Assembly (NCBI GenBank): GCA_019671005.1
Contig: CM033747.1
Coordinates: 25,943,188 to 26,007,187, forward strand
Source of the DNA: Hibiscus mutabilis
Lineage: Eukaryota > Streptophyta > Magnoliopsida > Malvales > Malvaceae
Reading direction: 5' to 3'
Length of the DNA: 64,000 nt
A program made the position numbers and the translations under genes. Under the pieces are notes generated by a model. It was not told the DNA's origin. It saw only the letters and a program-made list of their open reading frames with translations, and made no database searches. This document shows, piece by piece, positions 21,372-32,803 of the stretch (the first letter of the stretch is position 1; the number at the start of each line of letters is the position of its first letter).

Positions 21372-22234
21372 ATGAGGAAGCTTAACAGCGACAACTACAA
21401 TACATGGTCTACTTGCATGATGTCATATATGCAAGGACAAGACCTGTAGGAGATTGTCAATGGTAGTGAAAATGAGCAACCAGAAGCAGAGGATGCAAAT
21501 GGCATGCTAAGAAAATGAAAGATAAAAGTAGGCAAGGCAATGTACGCCTTGAAGACAATAGTGGAAGAATATATGCTAGAGCACATTCGAGATGTCAAAC
21601 CCCAAATGAGGCTTGGGAAACATTCACCAAGTTGTTCTTTAAGAAGAACGATACGAAGCTCCAACTTCTAGAGAGCGAGTTGTTGTCTATGAAGCAAGGC
21701 AACATGACGATCAAACAATATTTTCATAAAGTAAAGTTGTTATGTCGAGAGATTTCTGAGTTGGATCCAGCAGCTCTTATTGGTGATACCAGGATGAAAC
21801 GAATCATTGTCCATGGTCTAAAGCCAGAGTTTAGGAGTTTTGTTGCTGCTGTACAAGGATTTCAAACTCAAACATCACTTGTAGAATTTGAAAATTTGTT
21901 AGCTAGTCAAAAAGCCTTAGCTAAACAAATAGGAGGAGTCTCATTAAAAAATAAAGAAGAGGCACTCTACGCCAGTAAAGGCAAGCGCAACTTCAAGCAG
22001 TGTAACAATGGTGGGTTCATTAGAAATCAAGGAGAAGGAAGCTCTGGTGAAGGGGGAGGTTCCAAAAACTACAAAAACAATAGAAGGTTTGAAGGAAAAT
22101 GTTACAACTGCGGGAAAAAGGGCCACATGGCCAAATCTTGTTGGTCAAAGAAAAAATCTGTGGAGAATAATATTATTACTTCGAACACTGAAGAAGAATG
22201 GGACGCAGAAGCATTCTTTGCAATAGAAGAATAA
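21372..22234 (+). pseudogene. Copia gag with CCHC zinc knuckle
   Basis: Starts MRKLNSDNYNTWSTCMMSYM, a typical Copia gag opening. After two stops and one frame change a clean frame runs 21595-22234: NEAWETFTKLFFKKND, LQLLESELLSMKQGNMTIKQ and a basic region. The zinc knuckle is CYNCGKKGHMAKSC (C-C-H-C intact). The tail is acidic. Gag would form the particle and bind element RNA. The two early stops (TAG at 21447, TGA at 21516) both sit where Trp is expected. Confidence 0.85.
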
Positions 22235-23603
22235 GAGCTAGCTCTCACGGCGACTATGTTAAGCAAAATTGATTATGAGAATGACTGGATGTTGACTCTG
22301 GTTGTTCAAATCATATGACAAGTGATAAAGAAAAATTATAGAACTTGTCAGAATACAAGGGAAGTCGTGTGGTGGTCACAGCAAATAACTTCAAGTTACC
22401 AATAGCACATGTTGGTAACACGGTGGTCTCTCCTCAAAATAATGACACTGAGATGCCTCTTTAGAATATTTATCATGTGCTAGGGATAAAGAAAAATCTT
22501 CTTTCAGCAGCACAATTAACATCTTCAGGCCATGTTATTCTATTTGGTCCACAAGATGTAAAGGTATACCATAATCTCGAGATTAAAGAGGAACCGGTGA
22601 TGAAAGGGCGAAGATTAGAGTCTATTTATGTGATGTCTGCAGAAACTGCATATATTAACAAAATAAAAAGAAATGAGACAGTGAACTTGTGGCACATGCG
22701 GTTAAGTCATGTCAGTTACTCCAAGCTAGACGTGATGATGAAGAAGTCAATGTTGAGAGGACTTCCAGAACTAGAGGTGAGAACGGACACAATATGTGCG
22801 GGTTTCCAGTACGGAAAAGCACATTAACTACCATATGAAGAGTTAAAATATAGAGCAAATGAGCCATTAGAGTTAATCCACTCTGATGTGTTTAGACCTG
22901 TTAAACAAGCCTCCATTGGTGGAATGAAGTACATGGTGACTTTCATTGATGATTTTTCCAAATATGTGTAGATCTATTTTATGAAAGAAAAATCTGAGAC
23001 TCTTTCAAAGTTTAAAGAATTTAAAACGGTTGTGGAAGCAGAAGTTGGCAAAAGGATTTGTTGGCTACGCGCAGATAATGGGAGAGAGTACACATCAGAA
23101 GAGTTTGCAAAATTTATCCAAGAGTTTCAAATACGCTGTCAATTCACATGTGCTAGCACTCCACAACAGAATGGTATTGCTGAAAGGAAGAATAGACATT
23201 TGGCAGAAATATGCCGAAGTATGCTTCATGCAACAAACGTTTCGGGTCATTTTTGGGCAGAAGCAATGAAAACTACAGCTTATGTGATCAACAGACTTCC
23301 TTAACAAAGGTTACATTTTCTTTCAACTTTTGATAAATTATGGAAAATAAAACCAACTTTAGTTATTTTCAAGTTTTTGGAAGTGTTTGTTATGTATTTG
23401 TGCCTGACCATATACGTAGCAAAATGGACAAGAAAGTTGTTAGGTGTATTTTTGTAGGGTACGAAAGTCAGAGGAAAGGGTGGAAATGTTGTGATCCTAC
23501 AACTGGAAAATGTTATGTGTCTCGTAATGTGGTGTTTGATGAAGCATCTTCTTGGTGGTTCTCAAATAAAGAGTTATTGCCAGACTCGGACACTCTCAAG
23601 TAA
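22235..23603 (+). pseudogene. Copia protease and integrase remnants
   Basis: The protease active-site region near 22290 (SGCSNHMT) is shifted by a one-base deletion. The integrase follows: the LWHMRLSHVSYSKLDVM block of the zinc-binding domain (22477-22827), FIDDFSKYV near 22940, then LRADNGREYTSEEF and CASTPQQNGIAERKNR (22981-23304). The last part is FQVFGSVCYVFVPDHIRSKM with VGYESQRKGWKC (23340-23603). Stops at 22339, 22462, 22825, 22969 and 23302 interrupt the frame; each looks like a C-to-T or G-to-A change of a Gln or Trp codon. Confidence 0.85.
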
Positions 23604-25385
23604 GACTTACAATCTTCTCAAGTTCAGTTAAGTCTAGATGAAACTGAAATTGTTGATGGTGATAAAGAAGATGGCATCACTCAAACTCCATGGCAAACTG
23701 GTGTTCACCAGCAACCAATCGAAGACGGTGAGCCGAGTGAAATAGAACCAGTGCCACTTAGAAGATCCACAAGGATCAGGAAGCCAAATCCCAAATATGC
23801 TAATGCTGCCATAGTAGAAAAAGACGATGCAAAAGAGCCAAAAAATTTTGAAGAAGCTTCTCAAAAAGTAGAATGGACTGAAGCAATGAGAGATAAAATT
23901 ACTGCTCTTGACTGGATCAAACTTGGGAGCTCGTATCAAAGCCAAGAGATGTGAAGCCCATTTCTTGTAAATGGATCTACAAGATAAAGTGTCATACAGA
24001 TGGATCGATTGAGAGGTACAAGGCTCGATTAGTAGCTCGAGGATTCTCTTAACAATATGGACTAGATTATGATGAAACATTTAGTCCAGTGGCGAAGCTT
24101 ACAACTATCCGAGTCTTACTAGCACTGGCAGCTAGCAAGGATTGGAGTTTATGGCAAATGGATGTGAATAATGCATTTTTGCATGGGGAGCTAGATCGAG
24201 AGATTTACATGGACCAACCGATGGGTTTTCGAAGTATAGATCATCCTGAGTATGTATGTAAGCTTTGAAAGTCGTTTATGGATTGAAGCAAGCACCCAGG
24301 GCTTGGTATAGTAAGATTGCTGAGTTTCTAACTCGTAATGGCTATTCTTTGGCTCCTTCAGATTTCAGTTTGTTCGTGAAAGTAAATGAAGGAAAACTAG
24401 CTATCGTGCTAGTATATGTTGATGATTTAATCATCACTGGAGATTTTGAGGATGAAATTCTTCAAACCCGAGAGAATTTATCAGTTCGCTTCCAAATGAA
24501 AGAGTTAGGGCAACTCAGACACTTTCTTGGTCTAGAGATTGATCACACCAAAGAAGGAATTTTTCTCCATCGAAAAAAGTATTCCCAAGATCTGTTGAAA
24601 AAGTTTGGAATGCTCAATTGCAAGCTAATTTCTATACCAATGGAACCAAATGCCAAAATCTGTGCTAACGAAGGGAAAAATTTAGAAGATGATACGATGT
24701 ACCGGCAACTAGTTGGTAGTCGTATCTATTTAACTTTAACAAGGCTAGATATTTGTTTTGCAGTTGGTGTTGTGAGTCAATAAATGCAAAATCCAAAGAA
24801 ACCTCACTTGGAAGCAGTTCGACGAATTTTACGATACGTGAATAGTATAATTGATCATGGTATTCTATATAAAAAGGTGGAGATTGCAAGCTAGTTGGCT
24901 ATTGTGATGCCGACTATGCAGGTGACCATGATACCCGACGCTCAACTACAGGGTATGTGCTTGTACTTGGATCTGGAGAAATTTCTTGGTGTAGCAAAAG
25001 ACAACCTACGGTGTCTTTGTCAACCACCGAAGCAAAGTACCGTGCAGCAGCAATTGCGGCTCAAGAGAGTACTTGGCTTTTGCAATTGTTGAAGGATTTG
25101 CATCAGCAAGTGGATTTTCCAGACACCGTATATTGTGACAATTTGTCAGCCATACGCTTAGCCGAAAATCCAGTCTTTCATGCAAGAACTAAGCATGTGG
25201 AGGTGCATTATCATTTTGTTAGGGAAAAAGTCTTGCAAGAAGAAATCAAACTTGAACATATGAAGACAGAAGATCAAGTGGCAGACCTGTTCACAAAAGG
25301 CTTGAGTGGCAACAAGCTCGAAAGCTTCTGTCGTCAGCTTGGCATGGCAAACAAAATGAAAGTTGGTGTTGAGGGGGAGTGTTGA
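23604..25385 (+). pseudogene. Copia reverse transcriptase and RNase H remnants
   Basis: After RRSTRIRKPNPKY (23751) the RT follows: ALDWIKLGSS, WIYKIKCHTDGSIERYKARL, then QMDVNNAFLHGEL near 24150. Next are VYGLKQAPRAWYSKI, the catalytic VYVDDLIITGD (about 24410-24440) and LRHFLGLEIDHTKEGIFLHR. RNase H-like blocks follow: GYCDADYAGDHDTRRSTTGY, SLSTTEAKYRAAA and LFTKGLSGNKLE. Breaks include a TAA at 24050 (Gln expected), frame changes near 24260 and 24880, and a TAA at 24781. The stop of the last frame lies five bases after the polypurine tract starts the LTR. Confidence 0.87.
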
Positions 25386-25625
25386 AATATCAACACCAAC
25401 AACTTAATGAAGTTTCTTTAATGTTTTTTTAAGTTTAACTTAAACTTAAGTTATAGCTTAATTAATAGTTAATTAAATGTAATGGCAAAACGTCTGATGT
25501 CCTTTGCCTATATAAACAAGCTATATGCTTGTTTTGCAATACACACCAAATGACATAACAAGTGTTCCTTCTTCCACTTGATTCTTTCTATTTTTTCTTA
25601 GTGTTTTGACTATGGGTGTTCAACA
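25380..25625 (+). repeat. Copia 3' LTR (246 bp)
   Basis: Starts TGTTGAA right after the purine tract and ends TTCAACA, a perfect 7-bp inverted terminal repeat. A TATATAAA box sits at 25509-25516. The following bases TGTAA would be the target duplication; its partner is outside the window. Confidence 0.85.
25509..25516 (+). promoter_or_regulatory. TATA box in the Copia LTR
   Basis: TATATAAA in the middle of the 246-bp LTR, the expected place for the element's core promoter. Confidence 0.55.
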
Positions 25626-26839
25626 TGTAAGTCCTATTTCAGTTGGACTTTAAATAAGTTGTTTAAAATGAGACCTATGGCAGAAAACTTATTTGCAGTA
25701 GGGATTCCTAGTAACATAACTACTAGATGGATTTGGGAAAAAGTGAAAAACTCCTACGATTTTAGTAATATGTGAAAACGAAATCTAATCAGAACTCCAT
25801 GCATACAATTGCACAAAATTAAAGTTCATGTATAACATTACACATTTAATAAAAACTCATGAGTAACTCCAATGTTTATCCCAGAAAATCAATTTTCAAT
25901 AAATAAAAAAATTAATAATTCTTATATAGTGTTTTCAAGTTATTTTTACTATTTAAAATATAAATTTATTAAAATAATAAATTTCAGTACGCTTTTTTAA
26001 CTCGCGAATCACAAATTATTGAAACATTACAATTCATTTCAGCTTTTTATTTTCTTAATTTCTTTAATCATTTCTATTAATTCAAGCATTTTTTAAAATC
26101 TTAAGATTATTACAAAATAGTATTTATTTATACTTTTTTTTAACCTTTTGATTTCGCTCACACATTTTACCGATACAGCGGTTGGAACCATAGTTTACTA
26201 GGATTAACATCATCTTGTTTTTCTCAAAGATCAATCATTGAATTCCTATTTATTTGAACTTTAAATGATCTTATCGAAATTAAAGTTTGAGTTGAGTGAA
26301 GTCGGACTAGACCTATCGAACCAGACAATTAGCAAAGAAGTTCAGGTTAGTCACGTGGCTGAGCCTTGTGCACAAATGATGGATTCTGGTGGGTGGGCGG
26401 TAGAGGGGCAAGTTGTCATGACTGGCGAACCCTTGTTTGTTGGCTTCTCAATTACCTTTGTGTGTTTCACTTGTGTCCACCTTTCCATCTTTAATTTCAC
26501 GTCATATAAGAAAGGAATCTTTCACAGTAACATTATCACAACCTTAACATTGTCTTCTTCTCCAGTGGGTGAAAACCCAAAATGATTGACAAAGATTGTT
26601 TCTTTCAACCATCAATGCCATGGACCCGCCTTTGTCTCCTACTATTCTCTTCATTTCCATGTCGTTTTCACATATCCTATCTTCTTTCCTCCTTATAATC
26701 ACCCCTTTGTTCCTGGATAGTTTTTTTCTTTTCTAACATCCTAAATTTATAACATATGACAGAGAGACAGACAGTGGATCTTGATTCATCGTCCCTGTCA
26801 GTGTCAAGAGTTTGTCTGTAGATTTTATCCTTTAACCCC
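25626..26839. other. Intergenic and upstream region of the RING-H2 gene
   Basis: AT-rich, no recognised repeat. The last few hundred bases before the ATG at 26840 should hold promoter and 5' UTR. An open frame at 26265-26585 shows no domain and is probably chance. Confidence 0.4.
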
Positions 26840-28010
26840 ATGGCCGGCATGCTTCCTGGTGTTGAATGTGCAAGGAGAAGACGGTTCCATCAAACCGGGG
26901 GCTTGTCTGATTCGCCGAGTCCGGCAGTGATTGGCTTAACAAGGAGGTCCTCCTTCTGTTTGTATACAAGCAACCATGAAACTCACCACACATCTGTTTC
27001 TTCACAGGTATTTCTTCTTTCTATTTCCTTGTTATATTGATTATTGTTGACCGTAAAAATGAGACTTTGGCGGTTTTAGACTATTCGTCCTTCTTGATTT
27101 GGATAGAACGTAGAAAAGACGAGAGAAATGAGGGATTTCAGGAAGATTATGTATGGTGGAGTAGGGCTTTTTCAGAGAGAGACATCTTTTTTACTATTGT
27201 TAGGTTAGCAGGATTATATATAGATTAAACTGTCAAGTAATAGAGTCAGTTAGGATGTGATTATACCATATGATTGTTGATTGCGAAGGACCTCTTAAGT
27301 GGAGGTACGATCATTATTATTCGGACTAACTTGGGTTACATTTGTGGATGGGGGGATTAAAGCAAAGGAGCATATCAACTCAAACTCATCAAGATGACAA
27401 GCTTGGAGGAGTAGCAAGAGAAGCAAGGGAAAGGTTAGATGGAAGGCTGAGATCACAGAGAAAAACAGAACCCAAAAGGTATACTAAATTTAGGAATGTT
27501 TATTTATGGTCTTGAAAGCTATTATTATCATGGATTTAAATTATGGTTGCAGTTACAGTGTTTTATCGAGGTTGCGTACATAACGTATGTTATTGTGGTC
27601 ATTGTGGATCGTTATTTTCCGCAATAGCGATTTCAAACTGTGCCACTATTATTATATTGCAGTCGCTCACTACTACAGTAGCGGACCGCTATTTGAATTC
27701 CTGATTATTGCTGCTGTTTTGGGTACATGAAACCAATCATTTCAGGCAAAATGGCAGAGAGAGTATCAAGTGTGTGGTTCAAAGGGAGTTGCACAGTGAA
27801 GTGTATGGATCGAAGAAGAGGTTCAGCTGGGGGAAGCTGAGTTGGAAGGCAGTGGAGCAGGAGGAGTGTGCGATCTGCTTGGAAAGGTTCCGAGCCGGCG
27901 AGTTCCTGGTTCATCCGCCGTGCGCTCATCGGTTTCACTCGACATGCCTGGTCCCGTGGCTAGAAAACAATGCTCAGTGCCCATGCTGTAGAATGGGAAT
28001 ACTACCTTAG
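26840..28010 (+). CDS. RHY1A: RING-H2 E3 ubiquitin ligase, RHY1A-like, three exons
   Basis: Predicted exons: 26840-27007, 27363-27478 and 27746-28010. Phases join exactly and give 182 residues. The ATG has a good plant context (CCCCATGGCC). Exon 1 encodes a basic start (MAGMLPGVECARRRRFH) and ends at CAG/GTATTT. Exon 2 encodes a charged segment (DDKLGGVAREARERLDGRL). Exon 3 begins after TTTCAG and carries the C-terminal RING-H2: CAICLERF ... C-A-H-R-F-H ... C-L-V-P-W-L ... C-P-C-C, a complete C3H2C3 ligand set. Such proteins transfer ubiquitin from an E2 to substrates; the substrate is unknown. The exon 2 acceptor (ATTAAAG) has a weak pyrimidine tract and is the least certain boundary. The RHY1A label is from remembered family resemblance. 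No premature stop is seen. Confidence 0.82.
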
Positions 28011-28429
28011 GGTTCTGTCAATTGTATTGGTTTTGGTGAAATGGTTATGCCTAAGATGCATTATGTGATGAATACAATCATATATGTACTAATCGGCAAC
28101 CATTATTAATTCTTCTATGTTTCTAGTTTTAGTATTTCAAATGGTAGCATACTAGCATGTTTAATTATATTTTTTTTAATCTGTTGAGTGGTCTTAATGA
28201 AAAGAGAATGCTATTATTTTTAAGAAATTCATGTTCGAGTAGTTTGTATGCGCGGTGTGTATATTTTCAAAGGATTAAGAGTAAAAATCATATATTAAAA
28301 ATATGTTTTTAATTACATGTATGTATGTATGTACGTATGTACAGTGTGCACAGGGACGAATGCATGATTTTATAGGGCGCGAATTTATAAAATTCAAGGG
28401 GGGAGTAAAGTTATAAAATTTTAAAAGGG
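28011..28429. other. Downstream of the RING-H2 gene; contains a SINE-like copy
   Basis: 3' UTR and intergenic DNA. The segment about 28183-28315 is related to 30743-30860 (see SINE-like repeats). A (ATGT)n-like run is at 28317-28340. Confidence 0.4.
28183..28315 (+). repeat. SINE-like repeat, copy 1
   Basis: Shares with 30743-30860 a GTGGT-start block, a GTTCGAG box-B-like word and the block GGTGTGTATA..TTTCAAA, then TAAGAGTAAA. The GTTCGAG word resembles the B box of tRNA-derived promoters. The A box is weak, so the SINE assignment is tentative. Confidence 0.4.
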
Positions 28430-28847
28430 ACAAACATAAAATTTTAATAAAAAGTATATAGTAAATTTTTTTTAAATTATATACAAATTTTTAGGAGACG
28501 ACAGCCCTCTGACCCTTTCGGTCCTGTATGCAGCTGACGTCGAGTGAGATATTTATAATCACCAGAAATTTCCTTCAAAAAGACATACTAATTCTTTCTT
28601 TTGTCATTTTTCTTACATTTCGATTCCTATCTCACGACACAAACATAAAATTTTAATAAAAAGTATATAGTAAAATTTTTTAAAATTATATACAAATTTT
28701 TAGGAGACGACAGCCCTCTGACCCTTTTGGTCCTGTGTGCAGCTGACGTCGAGTGAGATATTTATAATCACCAGAAATTTCCTTCAAAAAGACATACTAA
28801 TTCTATCTTTTGTCATTTTTCTTACATTTCGATTCTTATCTCACGAC
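28430..28847 (+). repeat. Direct tandem duplication of a 209-bp unit
   Basis: Unit 1 is 28430-28638 and unit 2 is 28639-28847, with no gap. They differ at a handful of bases. The unit contains CTGACGTCGAGTGAG and ends TCTCACGAC; no gene is evident. Confidence 0.92.
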
Positions 28848-29477
28848 CACTACAACTCTGGTCAGCTTCAATATAAGATTTATTCATTTTTATTTTAATT
28901 TATTTTAATCTTGAAATGTCACATCCATAAATTTATTAAAGAATCTTATGAGTATCTATAATTGAATTGAATTTTTAAGGTTGGAAAACATAGGGACTAT
29001 ATTCTTGGAAATTAAAGTAAGATGATAAGATTCTAAATGTTCAAAGAGTAAAAATTTCCGGCATATTTTAATTATCTTAAAATTCGAATTTTATCAATTG
29101 TGATTTAATTCGATTAATATTGTTGTTATTGTAATACATAGGAGGTTATGAGCTCGAGCATTCGCTTAAGCGCACAATTATATCCAAATTAAATTTTGAA
29201 TAATTATGGTATACTTTGTGCATTGTATAAAAAATCAAAGTTATTAAATATTATTTTTGAATGGAAGACTCAAACTAATTAATTATATATAAGATACGTT
29301 GACACGATGTAGAATTATTTAGAGATTTTTACGGGCGAAAAATAAGTGAAAAAGTTTTAATCTCAATCATTAAATTAAATTAATCCAACAATCTTAAAAG
29401 GGTATAAAATTAAATAGTTTTACGTTGTGTAAACGAATCGTAACATATATATAAATTATATGAAAGAGGTTTTTCTT
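28848..29477. other. AT-rich intergenic DNA
   Basis: No coding, RNA or repeat signal that I can support. Confidence 0.4.
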
Positions 29478-29692
29478 TAAAAATATATTTCACGTTGTAG
29501 TCCATAAATTTGTCAACTCTTCTCATATCGGTATCTAATTTTTTTGTCCACGTTGAGACATAAATTTGTCTATTTTTCACACATTAGTACCTAAATCTGT
29601 CTACATTTCTCATATTGGTACAATGTGGACAAAAAAAGATGCTAATACGAGAAAGTAGACAAATTTAAGGGCTAAAATATGATTTATCCTTT
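29478..29692. repeat. MITE with ~40-bp degenerate terminal inverted repeats
   Basis: The left arm (ATATATTTCACGTTGTAGTCC...AAATTTGTC.ACT) is an imperfect inverted copy of the right arm, read on the minus strand as AAATCATATTTTAGCCC...AAATTTGTCTACT. Internal TTGTCCAC/GTGGACAA words pair too. Family unknown. Confidence 0.65.
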
Positions 29693-29906
29693 AAAATTGA
29701 TTTTAGTGCGCCTGAAAAGATCAAACGGACTTTCACTTACCTAATTAATTGACTATTTTATTTTATATTTACGAAAGAAGTAGGGTTTGTGTTGGGTGAA
29801 TTCCAGCGAAATTTCTTCATCGTGAAGTTTCATTTATTGTACATCAATCGATTCATTCACTTGGCCCGCCCTCCAAAATATTTCGATTTTTATATAGTAA
29901 TTAAAA

Positions 29907-30174
29907 AAATATTTTAATACACAAAATTACATAAATATTAGTTCATACAAGCCTTTTAATTTTATGATTTATAGATTTTAGTTGTGATTTAGAGGTTTAA
30001 GTTGTAAGGTGTAGAATTTAAGGCTTATGATTAGAATTTAGAGTTTGAGGTTTAGGGTTTAAGATTTAGGTTTTAAGGTGCTAGGGTTAGGGATTTAGGT
30101 TTTAGATTTTATAGCTTAAATATGAATGGTTCGGTAAGTTTTTCTTACACAGCTTGTGTATCAAAACATAACCA
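29907..30174. repeat. MITE with telomere-like core, copy 1
   Basis: The ends contain ...TTTTAATACACAA and GCTTGTGTATCAAAACATAACC. The core is rich in degenerate TTTAGGG/GGTTTA words. It is one of three similar copies (also 30187-30452 and 45564-45803). Confidence 0.7.
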
Positions 30175-30186
30175 TATTAATTAATG

Positions 30187-30452
30187 AAAAATACTTTGAT
30201 ACACAAGCTTGTATAAACTTTAGTTTATATAAGTCTTTCAATTTTAGGGTTTAAATATTTAGGTTGTGGTTTAGGGTTGAGAGATTTAGGTTGTATGGTG
30301 TAAAATTTAAGCTTTATGGTTAGAATTTAGAGTTTAGATTTTAGGGTTTAAGGTTTAGGTTTTAGGGCTAGGAATTTAGATTTTAGATTTTATAGCTTAA
30401 ATATAGTTGTGTAAATCCTTTTTACACAGCTTATGTATCAAAATATAACCAT
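30187..30452. repeat. MITE with telomere-like core, copy 2
   Basis: Begins ATACTTTGATACACAAGC and ends with the inverted form (GCTTATGTATCAAAATATAACC). The core again is degenerate GGTTTAGGGTTTAG-like sequence. It sits 12 bp from copy 1, in the same orientation. Confidence 0.75.
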
Positions 30453-32443
30453 TAACTAATAGATATATTATAAGTCTGGTCCAAAATTGACAGCATAATA
30501 CCAACAAGTATTGAGTACATTGATAAGACATATTGTACTCTCAAGAAGAGAATGCGAGTTCAAACCTTGGAGACGGCATTGTTAGAAATGGCAATCTCGC
30601 ACCCCGAACATGGACCGTAAGACGGATATGCATATTACTAATAATTAAAGTATATTAAATTTTCCAATTCAATAATTCATCCAATTTTGAATTTTCTTTA
30701 AAGCATGGTTTAATTTATTTTTGTTAATATGCATAATTATTGAATGATCTCGGTGGTAAAATAAGTATTTTTAATTCTAAAAGATTCAGGTTCGAGCAGT
30801 TCATCAGTATGGTGTATACACACTTTCAAAAGGTAAAGAGTAAATAATATATACTATCATACAATCATATCAAATTATCCTAAAAAATAAGATTTGTTGT
30901 TTTTAAATTTAAAATTAATTTGTATCATATTAATTATTGAATCAAAGACTTAAATATTAATATATTGATATAATTTTAAAATTTGTCAAAGATTAATGAC
31001 AATTGAAAGAAATATTGAACAAATTTGAAATTAAAGTAAAGTAAGTCTAGCGAGATGAGACGTCAAATCCTTTAAGTAAGTTCAATGATTTAAATTTAAC
31101 GTTGTAAATTGAGAAAATTGGGTTAAAAAATCACCCTATAATAAGTCTATAAAAAACTCGATTTAAATTAGTCTATTAATATACTAAATATCAATAGTAA
31201 AAAAAATTAAGCTTACTTTTATATCAATCCGAGACCCATGTCATGGACAAATAATTAAATAGATAAGGAAAGTTGGCCTTACCTGAATGTGACTGCCACT
31301 TTTACATCTTTGTCTTGACATAGTCAGCTCCATTTCAATAATTGCAGTAGTGGATCGTATCTCTCTCTTTTCTTCATTTTCCTTTTAGAATAATGGATTT
31401 TTTTTCAAACATTTGTTTAAAATTTTGGATTGTTCTCGATGCGAATAAAGAGAATTGAATTAAGACGGTTGTTTATATTAAATTTTTGTAATATTCAATT
31501 TAAATAAGTTGTACTCTTCTTGTTCCACTTAATATGTTCATTTTGTGTTTTGAAATTGTCCCACTTAAATATCTCATCGAAAAAATCAACAACTTTTATA
31601 AGGTATATTTCCCTTTATACCCTTTCTTTAGTTTTTCAACAAAATAAAATTCAACTTTTTAAGGATAAAATTATTATTTTAATTACTTTACATCATATTT
31701 CTTATACAATTTTTTTTTCTTAAAACTACGTGAAAAGTCAACAAGGGACATTTTTAATAAGACGGAGGGAGTATTAGATGTTTTTAGGACCTTCAACGAA
31801 AGCTAAAAAAAATAGGTCCTTATAGAACAAAAATATATTTCATTTATTTGAAGTATTAATTTAAAATACATTCAATTAATAGAGATTAAATATAAATGGA
31901 ATATCTTGACATTTAAAATTTTTGAGGTCATTACTCAATTATAATACCGTTGTTTTTAAGGCAATTAATTATTTTCCATTTTTTAATAAATTGACAGAAT
32001 AAGAAGTCTTAAAATTTTAAAAAAATTGATCAAATAGACAGATAAGTTATCCTTTTTTAAGTTTTTCAATTTAACATAAAATTTTTCAAAAGTTACATTT
32101 CCCCCACTAAATTTTTACATATTCAAAACTTTTAAGTGGCCTGTGCAGGCGTACAAGGCGCTCCTGCTATAAGCTGGTGCTAGATCTAAATTAGTCAGTC
32201 AATAAATGAGATATTAATGGTTAAACAAAAAAATGAGTTGTTGTTGGAGGATTTATTTCTCAAATTACAAGTTGTTTTAGGAAGGAAAAAAAGGGAAACC
32301 TGGAAGAAGAAATACGTAAAATTCTTGAAAATGCTTACGGATTCGAATATTCTTAATTTTTTTTCAAAAAGATAAAAGTGAAGGAAGACTTCTGTAACAT
32401 TATCAGGTGCAGAACAGTAAGATTGATGGTGGTGGTGAAGGAA
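30453..32443. other. AT-rich intergenic DNA with a second SINE-like copy
   Basis: No gene seen. 30743-30860 is the second SINE-like copy. The phrase GGACTTTTTAATAAGACGGAGGGAGTA-type at about 31745-31775 (split here as AATAAGACGGAGGGAGTA) looks like a Stowaway-type MITE end (GACGGAGGGAGTA), with the partner end perhaps at 31440-31510, but I could not fix boundaries. Confidence 0.4.
30743..30860 (+). repeat. SINE-like repeat, copy 2
   Basis: Related to 28183-28315 over about 110 bp. GATCTCGGTGGTAAA may be a degenerate A box and CAGGTTCGAGC a B box, as in tRNA-derived SINEs. No poly(A) tail or target duplication was identified. Confidence 0.4.
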
Positions 32444-32444
32444 C

Positions 32445-32530
32445 GGTGACCGGTGCAGTGGTGGAGGACGATGGTGAAGGGGGTAACAGTGACCGGTGCA
32501 GTGGTGGAGGACGATGGTGAAGGGGGTAAC
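32445..32530 (+). repeat. 43-bp minisatellite, two copies
   Basis: Two perfect 43-bp repeats except for one base (32445-32487, 32488-32530), GC-rich (GTGACCGGTGCAGTGG...GGGGGTAAC) in an otherwise AT-rich area. Confidence 0.9.
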
Positions 32531-32803
32531 GATGAAAATGAATTAGATGATGGATTAAATTAGTACCCTAACTATGTCCTTTTTGAAATACTAAAAAAAT
32601 TTCGCCCTAAGCAAATTGCTTGATTTAAATACTAAAAAAGTCTAATGAAATTTTCTTTGCATTACCAAATTGATTAGGTAATATAGCTAAAATGGTACAA
32701 TTAGAATGTGCTTATGTTATTTGTAGGTATGATTAGTAGATCTAATCTTATTTGAATGATTCATGGAGCTTTACATGTTTTGATTAATATTACGATAAAT
32801 TTT

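Larger units (their letters stand above)
21276..25625 (+). mobile_element. Ty1/Copia retrotransposon, 5' part split off by the Tat insertion
   Basis: Gag (from about 21372), protease region, integrase, RT and RNase H remnants run in the plus direction and end at a purine tract (GAGGGGGAG) and a 246-bp 3' LTR (25380-25625). The left end coincides with the Tat 3' LTR, so the Tat element inserted into this element's leader. The 5' LTR should lie left of the window. All domains are recognisable but interrupted by stops and single-base frameshifts. Confidence 0.9.

Noticed and set aside
26265..26585. 106-residue open frame upstream of the RING-H2 gene
   Set aside because: No domain, no splice link to the gene, probably promoter or UTR.
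29990..30110. Interstitial telomere repeats
   Set aside because: The GGTTTAGGG words are broken and lie inside a MITE with inverted ends, so not a telomere fusion site.
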